Part shown: positions 38,677 through 46,000 of the stretch, piece after piece
Layout: each line of letters begins with the position of its first letter
Position numbering within the stretch: the stretch's first letter is position 1
From: Symbiodinium natans
Taxonomy: Eukaryota; Sar; Dinophyceae; Suessiales; Symbiodiniaceae
Direction: 5' to 3'
Length of the DNA: 46,000 nucleotides
Assembly: GCA_905221605.1 (NCBI GenBank)
Contig: CAJNDS010002823.1
Span: 906,470-952,469 of the forward strand
Notes under the pieces: generated by a model
Seen by the model: the letters and a program-made list of their open reading frames with translations, nothing else
What the model was told of the DNA's origin: nothing
Databases searched by the model: none
Translations under genes and position numbers: made by a program

Positions 38677-41600
38677 CTCCGCAGAGATCTCTTGGGGGGC
38701 TCAGCGTACTTGAAGGCTCATGGGAAGATGTAAGTAGGGCTAGAAGTACCCTGAATAAGTTTAAAAACCAGTTCTAGCTATAGCTACCCTGCATATGACC
38801 CCACTTATGACTGCCCATGAGCCCCCAAGTAGACTGCTTGGGCTTAAGAGTTAAGGGTTTAGGGTTTAGGGTTCAGGGTTCAGGGTTCAGGGTTTAGGGC
38901 TTTTGGCATGTTTAGGCTTGCGGCTTGCAGCTTGAACCTGCTCACTTTGCAAACGCCATCTGAAGTCTACATGGTCCCTTACTGTGGGCCCTTGGAATGG
39001 GGACCCTTTCTACACTAGGCTGCCCAGTAACCTAGGCTTAAAAAGGGTACCCTTTCTTGCTTAAAGGGGTTTATAGAACCCTAAACCCTAAACCCTAAAC
39101 CCTAAACCCTAAACCCTAAACCCTCAACCCTAAACCCTAAACCCTAAACCCTAAACCCTAAACCCTAAACCCTAAACCCTAAACGTAACTTCCCTTAGAT
39201 GCAGGCTGCGGGTCATGTTGAGGAGGGCAAAGCCCACGGCGTTGCTCTTCGCGTCCCCGAGGAGCCCGAGGCCTTCGGCCGAGACAAGCCACCAGGCCGG
39301 AAATGCGGGCCACGTGAACCTGAGGAAGGGGGTCAACTTAAGTTGAAGGCTTTGAGTTATTGCAAGTTCGGCAGGGTTTAGGGAAGCCCGCCAAGCCAAT
39401 GAATCCAGTCGTTCCGAACTTCAGTCAACCCGGTGAACCCTACATCATCTGCGGCTGACAGGGCACGGGTCTCAGGAGTGCGGCTGACAGGGCACGGGTC
39501 TCAGGAGTGCAGCCAAGATATACAAGCAGAAATACAAAGTCGGTCATTGAGCCCCTTCCCCGCTTCCCCTTTCCCCCCTTCCCCCCTTCCCCCCCTCCCT
39601 GCCCCTCTGTTTCCCCTCTATCGATCTCCGTCTCTCATCACTCTCTTTATCTATCTATCTCTCTCTCTCTCTCTCTCTCTCGCTCTCTTTGCCCCTCTGC
39701 GAGGCATCGCGTGTTCAATGAACGAAGAAGCCGCCCCTTCTATGGCGAATATATAGGGGCCTTAATGATTAGAATAGGGTTTTGGGAGTTTTTACCGTAT
39801 CATTCTATCGGGACCGCACGGGAATCAGATTAGCAATTTTTCCGACCCCTATCTTGCGCTTAGCCGTGCAGCCAGACGGAGTACATCAGGCGCATGTAGT
39901 AGTAGGGGAGGTCGCGATGGGCCCGGCACCCTCCTTCGCAGAAGGCAGAAGCAAACTCCGCAGGATGAAACAAATAACTAGAATAACATATATACATACA
40001 TGCATATATATATATATGTGGATTATGCATTACATATATACATACATATGTATATATGTATATGTATATGTGCATATAATACATATATAGTAGCACACAC
40101 ACACAACCCCCCCCCCCCCCCCCGGCTGTCTCCAAACTACTGTAAATAGCGACTAAGGTTGACTAAAGCACGGGTTCTCAGGCATCTCAAGTCGATTGAT
40201 CCTTGGAAGGGTGCCGATCTCTCCGGACAAGCAGCCCAAGAACCAAGAACCCAAAACCAAAACCCCGGGAAGGATCTCAGCACTCTTGTCCCCTCCGGTC
40301 TTTGTTGGCTGCTCTTGTTTCGGGAGGCTTGCCAGCCGCCCTCTCACCAAAAACCAAGAACCACTAACCTCCGGGGGGAGAATCTCAGAACCGGTTCGGT
40401 TTTTTGCTGTGTTTTTTTTATCATTTTGGGAGGGGGGGGGTTTGTTTTGGTTGTTCCAAAACCTGTTTTGGTTTAGGTTTGCCTCCAAACTATCAACCAG
40501 AACCAACAAACTCAAAAAAAAACAACTCCAGGGACAAAGCCAAACTAAACCCTAAACCCTAAACCCTAAACCCTAAACCCTAAACCCTACACCCTAAACC
40601 CTAAACCCTAACCCCTCACCCCTCAACCCTCAACCCTCAACCCTCAACCCTAAACCCTAAACCCTAAACAAAACTGAATTCCGGGATGCAGTCCCGGTTG
40701 TTTGTTTTCTGTGGGTTTTGGCTTCGGCCCCTGCCAGGCAGAGAGTTGCCACTGTGGACAAACACGCCAGCCACCACGAGCCGAAAAACAGGAGGCTAGC
40801 CCAGATTTTGCACCACTCTATGTCTTTCCCCATCCCCGAATAAGCAAAAACATCCTATGTTAGGAGGAGGAGGAAGAAGAAGAAGAAGAGGAGGAAGAGG
40901 AGGACGTAGCACGATGTGCGCGTAAAAAAGCAAGGGAAGTTGGGAATGAGGCTACACTTTATCCCGTTTTGTGCTTCTGGCCACGGAGAATTACGCCTTG
41001 CACTCAAAACCACTCGGTCGGAGATTCCTGTAAGCAATTATTGAACTAGCTGACCCCCAATCACGCTAACCAAATTCGTGAGGGATTTACACATTGAACA
41101 AAGGAGAAGTCACAAAACGTGCCACTTTATAAGTTCTGTTCATGAAGCCGATTTATTAACGTACTGTTAAGTTAGACGAAACTTGTGACCTGAATTAGGG
41201 GGCCAGCTATATGTACTGCAACAAACATGAAACGAATGGCCCAAGCTAAAACGTATTGTCCCTTGTATGAGCAGGACTTCTCCGTGCGCTTTGTATAGGC
41301 GCCCCAAAAACCACATAAACATAAGGATTCTACAAACATGGTCTTCCAGAATCCCGCTCATAGGGACCCTTCTACCCCAATAGTAGGATCCTCATGTTTA
41401 CTTATAGTTACGCTGCTAGCTCACCCAAAAGAATGTGATTCGTGTGATTCACACCAGGGAGGCCTTCGAAAAAAAACAAGTTTACAATAGCGGGAGGGAC
41501 ATGTTGAAAGAGAATGAAGGTAGATAGATGGGCCTTTATTGGACTACTCTACTAACACACACACACAGATATCTATATATAAATACGGTACTAGTAAAAC

Positions 41601-44600
41601 ATCATATTGCATTTCGATATGTTTTTTATCTGTATACAAAAATATACATCTTACACATAATATGAAATCATTTAGTATGACAGGATACCACATGTAATAT
41701 CATGTATATATATATATACATATACATATACATACACATACATACATATACATACATACATGTATACATACATATATATATATGGGGTTCCGAAATTCGA
41801 GGGTCCCTAGTATAAGGAGCTCTGCAGTATCCTCCTATTTGGGGGGGGGGTCTACATTGCGGGGCCCCCTATTTTTCGTAAACCCCTCTATGCAGAAGCC
41901 CTTGGACCCCGAAACTGACCGAAGACTATTCGGGTAGGGGATCAAAAGAAATTTATTTGGGATCAAAAAAAATTTATTTTTAGGCGGATCAAAAAAACTT
42001 ATTTGGTATCAAAAAATAATTTACTGAAGGCTTCGAAGGCTTGTTGCAAGCGGAGCGGAGGCTGTAAACGCTCAGAAATGCCGCATTTCTGGCCGTTTGC
42101 AAGCTCTAAATACCGAAAAAACACAGCATTCATGTGGGAACTACTGAAAATAGCAGCATTTCTGAGTTTCCAGAGAGGCTGCAGATACTGTATATAGCAG
42201 CCGTTCTGCGCTTTCAAAGGCTGGACATACTGTACACTGCAGCATTTCTGAGTTTCCAGAGGCTGCAAATACTGTAAATAGCAGCATTTCTGCGCTTTCA
42301 GAGGCTGGACATACTGTAAATAGCAGCATTTCTGTGTTTCCAGAGGTTGCAAATCAATGCTGGCATCTTGGCATCAGAAGTTTCAAAAAAAATGCGTATA
42401 CTCTGAAGCAAGCCAGAAATGAAAAAGGGCGGGGGGTTGGGGGGGGGCGCGCCCCACCCATGCGCAAACAGAATTCTCGCATCATGGGTTTCGAAAGTAT
42501 GCTGAAGCACCTGGCACGACTTAAAATAAAACGGGGGGTTTTGGGGGGTGCAGGCTCGCATCAGAGGCGTCGAAAGACGCGTATACTTTGAAGCAAGCTG
42601 GCACGACTTCAATGAAGCGGGGGGTTGTTGAGGTGGGCCCCGCCCCCCATTTGCAAACACAATGCTCGCATAATGGGTTTCGAAAAGATGCGTATGCTTT
42701 GAAGCAAGCTGGCACGACTTCTTCCTTGCTTCTTTTTTTTGTTATTTATTTCATTGTTCTTCCTTTCTTGCTTTCTTTCTTGGTTTCTTGATTTATTCCT
42801 TCCTTCCTTCCTTCCTTCCTTCCTTCCTTCCTTGCTTCTTTGCTTCCTTGCTTCCTTGCTTCTTTGCTTCCTTCTTCCTTGCTTCCTTGCTTCCTTGCTT
42901 GCTTCCTTCCTTCCTGCCTTCCTTCCTTCCTTCCTTTCGTCCTTCCGCCCTTTCTTCTCCCCCTCCCTCCCTCCTTTTCTCCCTCCCTCCCTCCGGTTCC
43001 CTCTCTCCAGCGGAAGAACCGAATAAATTATTTTTTGATCCTAAATACACTTTTCTTGATCCTAAATACATTTTTTTTGATCCGCATCCCGAAGACTTGG
43101 GGCCGAACCAAACTGTCACCTGACTTAGGGTTTAGGGTTTAGGGTTTAGGGTGTAGGGTTTAGGGATGAGGGTTTAGGGTTTAGGGTTTGGGGCTGGGAC
43201 CCCACCTGTATCCCCGATTTTGCGACCCTGACAACCCTTCTTACCCAAAACTGCTGGAAACCCCAAACCCCAGACCCTAAACCGCTTCCAGAAACCTAGC
43301 AGAACAGACACACACACACACACACATTTCCCAAGCGTTGAGCCCTCCGAGCCCAACTGCCCGAAATCTTCACAGCCCACGCCTGCCCAGAAGTAGCACA
43401 AGCAAAGGAAGGGCATCTGCACGAGGCAGAGGAAGCCAAGGCAGCATGTCGTGATTCCGATGGCGATGCCCTTGTTCGTGATCACCAGGATCGAGACCTC
43501 CGAGGTTTGGGGCTTCAGTCAATTAGGGGCTTAGTCTTTCGGGAGAAGATCAACTCACTCTGCCATTCCTGCGGAAGCGCCACCTATGTACCCTTGACAT
43601 GGCTATAGGTCGCGACATAGGGCAACGGCCCCAACCTTGAAACCCCTAAACACCCACAGCTTGTCTTGAACATCTTTTCACCATCCTGCGATGTTTTGCA
43701 TACCAGGGGTGTCTTGCACATTCTACACCCTGGAACCCAACTTTCATACCTCGAAGCTTTCATCAAGCCTCTGTCCGAAACTGAACCCTAAACCCTAAAC
43801 CCTAAACCCTAAACCCCAAACCCTAAACCCCTAAACCAAGAAAGTCAACTCTTGGTTGGCCTCCCAGGACGATTTGAAGAGCTCCCACGACGCATCCTCA
43901 AACAGGAAGCCTGCGCGAGCTTCCAGACTTAAGGCATAAGCTTTGGAGTCCCAGTGTGCTTAGGGTTTAGGGTTTAGGGATTTGGGTTTAGGGTTTAGGG
44001 TTTAGGGTTTCGCCTTTGCAGATTCGGTGTATTAGAACTCATTGCAGTCGAGGAGCCCTCATGCAAGGAGCCGATCCAGCCGCAGATAAGAAAGGCGTGG
44101 GTGAAGACGACCTGAACTTTTCAAAACTGTCTGTCTTCACTGTTTGAGATGAGGGCATTCAGTTCTTTGGGTTCAAGAGTCTTCACTTGCATGATAATTC
44201 ATACATGAAAGCCACTTGCAGTTGGCAAGTGTTTCTGCCCGGTTGGAAGACAAGGCCAGAACAGCCGAGCGGCCACGGAGACAACGTTGAACTTGTAGCA
44301 AGGAACATAGGGAGCGATGAGAACCACGAGCTCTGCCTGCATCAGTGAGCAGGTGAAGGCGTAGCCCAGGTACCGGAGACCGTTCACGTTGCTAATGTGC
44401 AGCCAGCGGAACACCGAGAAGAAAGCTGCAAACGCCTGCGCCAGACACATTGCGATGTTGAGGTTCCGGCAGAAGGTGATTCTGTCTGCACAAGGCTTGT
44501 TCGGCATCTCCGGCCAGGTCTTCATCAAAGTCCACCATTCGTCCGCGACCGGAGAGATGTAGTCCCGAAACATGCGCCACGAAGCATTGATCGGCTTCTT

Positions 44601-44768
44601 GACATCGGTCCTCACCACGATGCGGAGGGCGAGGTAGGTGAAGAAGAAGCCAAGAATGATGCTGGTAAGGCTCTCGATGGCGAACGCGGGGTAGAGCGGA
44701 CCACACGCACGGAAGAGCTGGTAGTCGTTGAGACCGTCCACAACCGCCACAGCCGCCGAAGTCGCCAT
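38636..44768 (-). CDS. Microbial-rhodopsin-like seven-helix protein gene, six exons traced (3' end not found)
   Basis: A retinal-protein-like membrane protein assembled from exons 44768-44286, 44111-44057, 43958-43837, 43497-43381, 39336-39215 and 38676-38636, about 313 codons with every join in frame. Helix A is near residues 26-52 and helix B near 105-125. Helix C carries LRYLGYAFTCSLMQAEL, matching the R-Y-x-x-W/Y-x-x-T-x-x-L-M pattern. Helix D is in exon 2, E in exon 4, F (TWPAFPAWW then SAEG) and the start of G in exon 5. The retinal lysine is in exon 6 (SKGGFTLSML, codon 38669-38667). Compared with bacteriorhodopsin, the D85 position is Gly, D96 is Glu and D212 is Asn, so a standard proton pump is unlikely; a sensory or other role is inference. 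Donors are GT, GC, GT, GT, GA and GT; acceptors are AG. The last donor (38635) implies at least one more exon, which I did not find. Confidence 0.75.
38707..38831. mobile_element. Inverted-repeat element family C, copy 1 (in intron 5)
   Basis: 125 bp, ends TACTTGAAGGCTCATGGGAA and CATGAGCCCCCAAGTA, centre AAACCAGTTCTAGCTATAGC. MITE-like. Confidence 0.75.
39215..39336 (-). CDS. Rhodopsin-like gene, exon 5 (helix F and start of G)
   Basis: A 122-nt exon, 40 codons plus two bases. It contains FTWPAFPAWWLVSAEGLGLL, the helix F aromatic/proline pattern and turn seen in microbial rhodopsins, then NAVGFALLN of helix G. The start is uncertain: AG at 39337-39338 keeps frame with exon 4, while CTTCCTCAG (start 39319) has the better pyrimidine tract. 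The end requires a GA donor (GACCCGCAG): AT of this exon joins G of exon 6 to give Met-Ile-Ser-Lys. Confidence 0.65.
39568..39693. repeat. C/T-rich tract with (TC)n
   Basis: CCCCTT-rich sequence then (TC)n at 39658-39680. Pyrimidine-only for long runs; in intron 4. Confidence 0.8.
39985..40124. repeat. AT-rich microsatellite ending in poly-C
   Basis: (TA)n and ATAC-type repeats, then (AC)n and a C run (about 40107-40123). In intron 4. Confidence 0.85.
40545..40672 (+). repeat. CCCTAAA array inside intron 4
   Basis: About 17 units, the middle ones changed to CCCTCAA. It lies deep in the 4-kb intron 4 of the rhodopsin-like gene. Confidence 0.9.
41560..41783. repeat. AT/ATAC microsatellite block
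   Basis: ATATAT, ACATAC and TATACA repeats; in intron 4. The neighbouring 40680-41560 stretch shows only a GAA/GAG-rich patch (40860-40905) and nothing I can name. Confidence 0.8.
41783..41905. repeat. Dispersed repeat family E, copy 2
   Basis: See copy 1 at 16985-17105. It follows an AT microsatellite. Confidence 0.45.
42152..42355. repeat. 42-bp tandem repeat in 84-bp dimers
   Basis: GCAGCATTTCTG recurs at 42152, 42197, 42239, 42281 and 42323; units alternate between GAGTTTCCAGAGGCTGCAAA and GCGCTTTCAGAGGCTGGACA types. The minus strand is open as a 14-residue repeat (QPLETQKCCYLQY V). In intron 4. Confidence 0.8.
42370..42722. repeat. Degenerate long tandem repeat
   Basis: Three units sharing GGGTTTCGAAA, GCGTATRCTTTGAAGCAAGC and TGGCACGACTT, spaced about 100-160 bp. 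In intron 4, next to the 42-bp repeat. Confidence 0.6.
42780..43010. repeat. CTTC/CCTT pyrimidine-rich simple repeat
   Basis: (TTCC)n with interspersed GCTTCCTT, ending in CCCT-rich sequence. Polypyrimidine on the + strand, so triplex-prone; in intron 4. Confidence 0.88.
43381..43497 (-). CDS. Rhodopsin-like gene, exon 4 (helix E)
   Basis: A 117-nt exon (39 codons, phase 0 to 0). It starts VSILVITNKGIAIGITTC and continues through LGFLCLVQMPFL, a clear transmembrane helix, to YFWAG. The acceptor is CTCGGAG and the donor GTGGGCTGTG (GC two bases upstream is an alternative). The frame stays open beyond the donor until a CA repeat, so a longer exon is possible. Confidence 0.6.
43837..43958 (-). 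CDS. Rhodopsin-like gene, exon 3 (D-E loop), bounded on both sides by telomere-like repeats
   Basis: A 122-nt exon coding a soluble loop that starts AHWDSKAYALSLEARAGFLF and ends NQELTFL. The intron before it ends CCCTAAACCCTAAG, so a CCCTAAG repeat variant supplies the AG acceptor. The intron after it begins GTTTAGGGGTTTAGGG, so the repeat supplies the GT donor. Phases fit exons 2 and 4 exactly. Confidence 0.65.
44057..44111 (-). CDS. Rhodopsin-like gene, exon 2 (helix D)
   Basis: A 55-nt exon after the acceptor TTCAG, reading VVFTHAFLICGWIGSLHE plus one base. It supplies the hydrophobic helix D missing from the open frame of exon 1. The donor is GC (GCTCCTCG at 44056). The single leftover G joins CA of exon 3 to make an Ala codon. 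Confidence 0.65.
44286..44768 (-). CDS. Rhodopsin-like gene, exon 1 (helices A-C)
   Basis: It begins at ATG (44768-44766) and runs 161 codons to a GT donor at 44285. The N-terminal part holds one hydrophobic helix (AIESLTSIILGFFFTYLALR), then a polar loop of about 50 residues, helix B and helix C. The frame stays open past the donor to 44199, but that tail is no longer helix-like and the next helix is found in exon 2. It ends CYKFN in phase 0, and the intron begins GTTGTC. Confidence 0.75.
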
Positions 44769-44804
44769 CGCTCCTACAATCCACCGGCCGTGAAGCTGAT
44801 GAAT

Positions 44805-44820
44805 CTAGGCCTACAAAAAC
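44805..44820 (-). promoter_or_regulatory. Candidate trans-splice acceptor upstream of the rhodopsin-like start codon
   Basis: On the minus strand GTTTTTGTAG followed by GCC lies 42 nt before the ATG. A T-rich stretch plus AG is what a spliced-leader acceptor would need, and dinoflagellate nuclear mRNAs are generally trans-spliced. No leader sequence is encoded nearby. Speculative. Confidence 0.25.
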
Positions 44821-44929
44821 TCGTCTCTCTAGAGCTCTCTAGTACTCTCTAGACGATTTTTGAGCCGAGGGGAGAATCGGCGAATCTTCCAAAGGTCACA
44901 CACGAGTCGACCTTAAAAATGCAGACGAT

Positions 44930-45130
44930 ACACGCAATAGGAACTCATGTGCGTTATAAAATGTATCATATGTCATATGATGTACGATATACAGCATAAA
45001 ATAAACGGTATTATGTAATATTCGACATGAAATATAGTAATTATATATACATATATACATATACATATATATATATATATGTATACTCTCTCTCTCTCTC
45101 TTTATATGCACATATATACATATACATATA
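44930..45130. repeat. AT microsatellites upstream of the rhodopsin-like gene
   Basis: TATACATATA repeats and (TC)n near 45087-45100. A similar block lies at 45475-45560 and a poly-G run at 45705-45722. No promoter is recognisable. Confidence 0.8.
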
Positions 45131-45237
45131 CAGGCATATACAATATCTTCCCAAACTGCAGACTTACGAGCGGCGCAAGCCCCTTGATAATCGACTTTTC
45201 ACTATCTGGGGGCTTCCGAGAAGAGATTATAGAACTT

Positions 45238-45335
45238 TGGGTTAGGGTTTAGGGTTTAGGGTTTAGGGTTTAGGGTTTAGGGTTTAGGGTTTAGGGTTTA
45301 GGGTTTAGGGTTTAGGGTTTAGGGTTTAGGGTTTA
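45238..45335 (+). repeat. TTTAGGG array upstream of the rhodopsin-like gene
   Basis: 14 near-perfect units, in the region upstream of the start codon. A short CCCTAAA-like stretch (45966-46000) ends the window. Confidence 0.92.
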
Positions 45336-45762
45336 GGCCCGATTCTCTCGGAGGTTTAGAAGCCCTCACAGACGATAAGCATCAAGAACGATGAAGGAAG
45401 AATCTGCATAATGCATACAACGTATGAAAACACTATGCCATGACTTAAGCACCGTATAATAGACTATCATCTCGCATTATATATATATATATATATATCG
45501 AAAACTGAGACTCTATATCTACAATATATATGTATATGCATACATATATATATATATACTTGTTCTAGTTAATTTGTCTGTGTATCTTTTGTTTATTTGT
45601 ACATTCCTAGTAGGGTTTGGTTTTCTACTGTTTACTTGCAAAACCCCGAAAAGATAATCTATCATGCCCTTACAAGGAAGAGCCTTTTATTGCTTTTTTT
45701 TCTTGGGGGGGGGGGGGGGGGGTTCTTAAGCAAATAGTAGTATTTTGGTGGATTCATTCAGG

Positions 45763-45868
45763 TTGGGATGTTCCCCCTTATACTCACAGTCCTTAATGGA
45801 GATTAGAGTACCTCCTAGTATTTCCCCATTAATTAAGGACTGTTAGTATAAGGGGGGGAACATCCCAA
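45763..45868. mobile_element. Inverted-repeat element family A, copy 3
   Basis: 106 bp with the best-conserved inverted repeats: TTGGGATGTTCCCCCTTATA and its complement, then ACAGTCCTTAAT / ATTAAGGACTGT. Confidence 0.82.
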
Positions 45869-46000
45869 GACTCAGGGCTTTATGATGTTCAGGTGTTCGG
45901 GGCTTCGGCTGTTCAGCCTTGCCGTAGGATGCTCTGCGTGCAGAAAAACTCGGAACCTTGCCGCTACCCTAAACCCTCAACCCAAAACCCATACCCTAAA

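Larger units (their letters stand above)
38468..39185. repeat. Telomere-like arrays in intron 5 of the rhodopsin-like gene and beyond
   Basis: TTTAGGG at 38468-38500, 38594-38611 and 38853-38903; CCCTAAA at 39073-39185. In gene orientation intron 5 (39214-38677) has TTTAGGG near its donor and CCCTAAA toward its acceptor. Confidence 0.85.
43126..44010. repeat. Telomere-like arrays in introns 2-4 of the rhodopsin-like gene
   Basis: TTTAGGG at 43126-43190 (intron 4), CCCTAAA at 43785-43836 (donor end of intron 3) and TTTAGGG at 43960-44010 (acceptor end of intron 2). Confidence 0.9.

Noticed and set aside
39433-39833. Overlapping plus-strand frames of 107-108 codons
   Set aside because: They consist of C/T-rich and TC-repeat sequence inside intron 4.
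42739-43142. Lys/Glu/Gly and Phe/Leu/Pro repeat frames
   Set aside because: A TTCC-type simple repeat read in different frames.
43174-43485. A separate 103-residue membrane protein
   Set aside because: Its first part is exon 4 of the rhodopsin-like gene; the rest reads through the donor into a CA repeat and a TTTAGGG array.
44397-44852. A 151-codon plus-strand frame
   Set aside because: Antisense shadow of exon 1, which has clear membrane helices and a good start codon.

Overview
The window looks like nuclear DNA of a dinoflagellate, probably a core or symbiotic lineage; the genus cannot be fixed. The evidence is: plant-type TTTAGGG/CCCTAAA repeats scattered in both orientations over most of the window; two Ty1/copia LTR retrotransposons whose polyproteins carry extra enzyme-like domains; and a microbial-rhodopsin-like gene that can be followed through six exons using GT, GC and GA splice donors, the mixed donors reported for dinoflagellates. 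Real exons are short and hidden, so long open frames in the window mostly mark retrotransposons or simple repeats.

Layout. 1-6.3 kb: about 25 interstitial telomere-like arrays in alternating orientation, with 70-200 bp unique islands, several of which read as minus-strand exons. 6.3-7.2 kb: two copies of a short inverted-repeat element and a convincing minus-strand terminal exon (6562-6735). 7219-16827: a complete copia element on the minus strand with identical 157-bp LTRs and a 5-bp target duplication; its reverse transcriptase is broken by several frameshifts. 16.8-24.4 kb: arrays, small inverted-repeat elements (families A, B, C) and more minus-strand exon candidates, the best at 22572-22799. 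24.47-26.04 kb: about 1.5 kb of CA/CG-type simple repeat. 26363-34691: an intact copia element on the plus strand with identical 114-bp LTRs, inserted inside a TTTAGGG array. 34.8-35.8 kb: a 26-bp minisatellite and an AAAC-rich simple repeat. 36.1-38.3 kb: AT-richer DNA with little visible content. 38.6-44.8 kb: the rhodopsin-like gene, minus strand. 44.9-46 kb: AT microsatellites, one array and one family A element.

The main observation concerns the arrays. In the one gene whose exon joins can be checked by reading frame, the arrays lie in the introns and touch splice sites: one intron begins GTTTAGGG and another ends CCCTAAACCCTAAG. Across the window many gene-like islands are flanked on the + strand by CCCTAAA on the left and TTTAGGG on the right. 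On the coding (minus) strand this means introns tend to start with TTTAGGG and end with CCCTAAA, so intron ends are complementary. I propose that telomere-like repeats here form or rebuild introns. Arrays also sit inside small inverted-repeat elements, so some were gained after those elements.

The second observation is that both retrotransposons encode a domain with the HxD...H...R signature of 2-oxoglutarate/Fe(II) oxygenases, and a separate region resembling a cytosine methyltransferase. The two domains are in a different order in the two elements.
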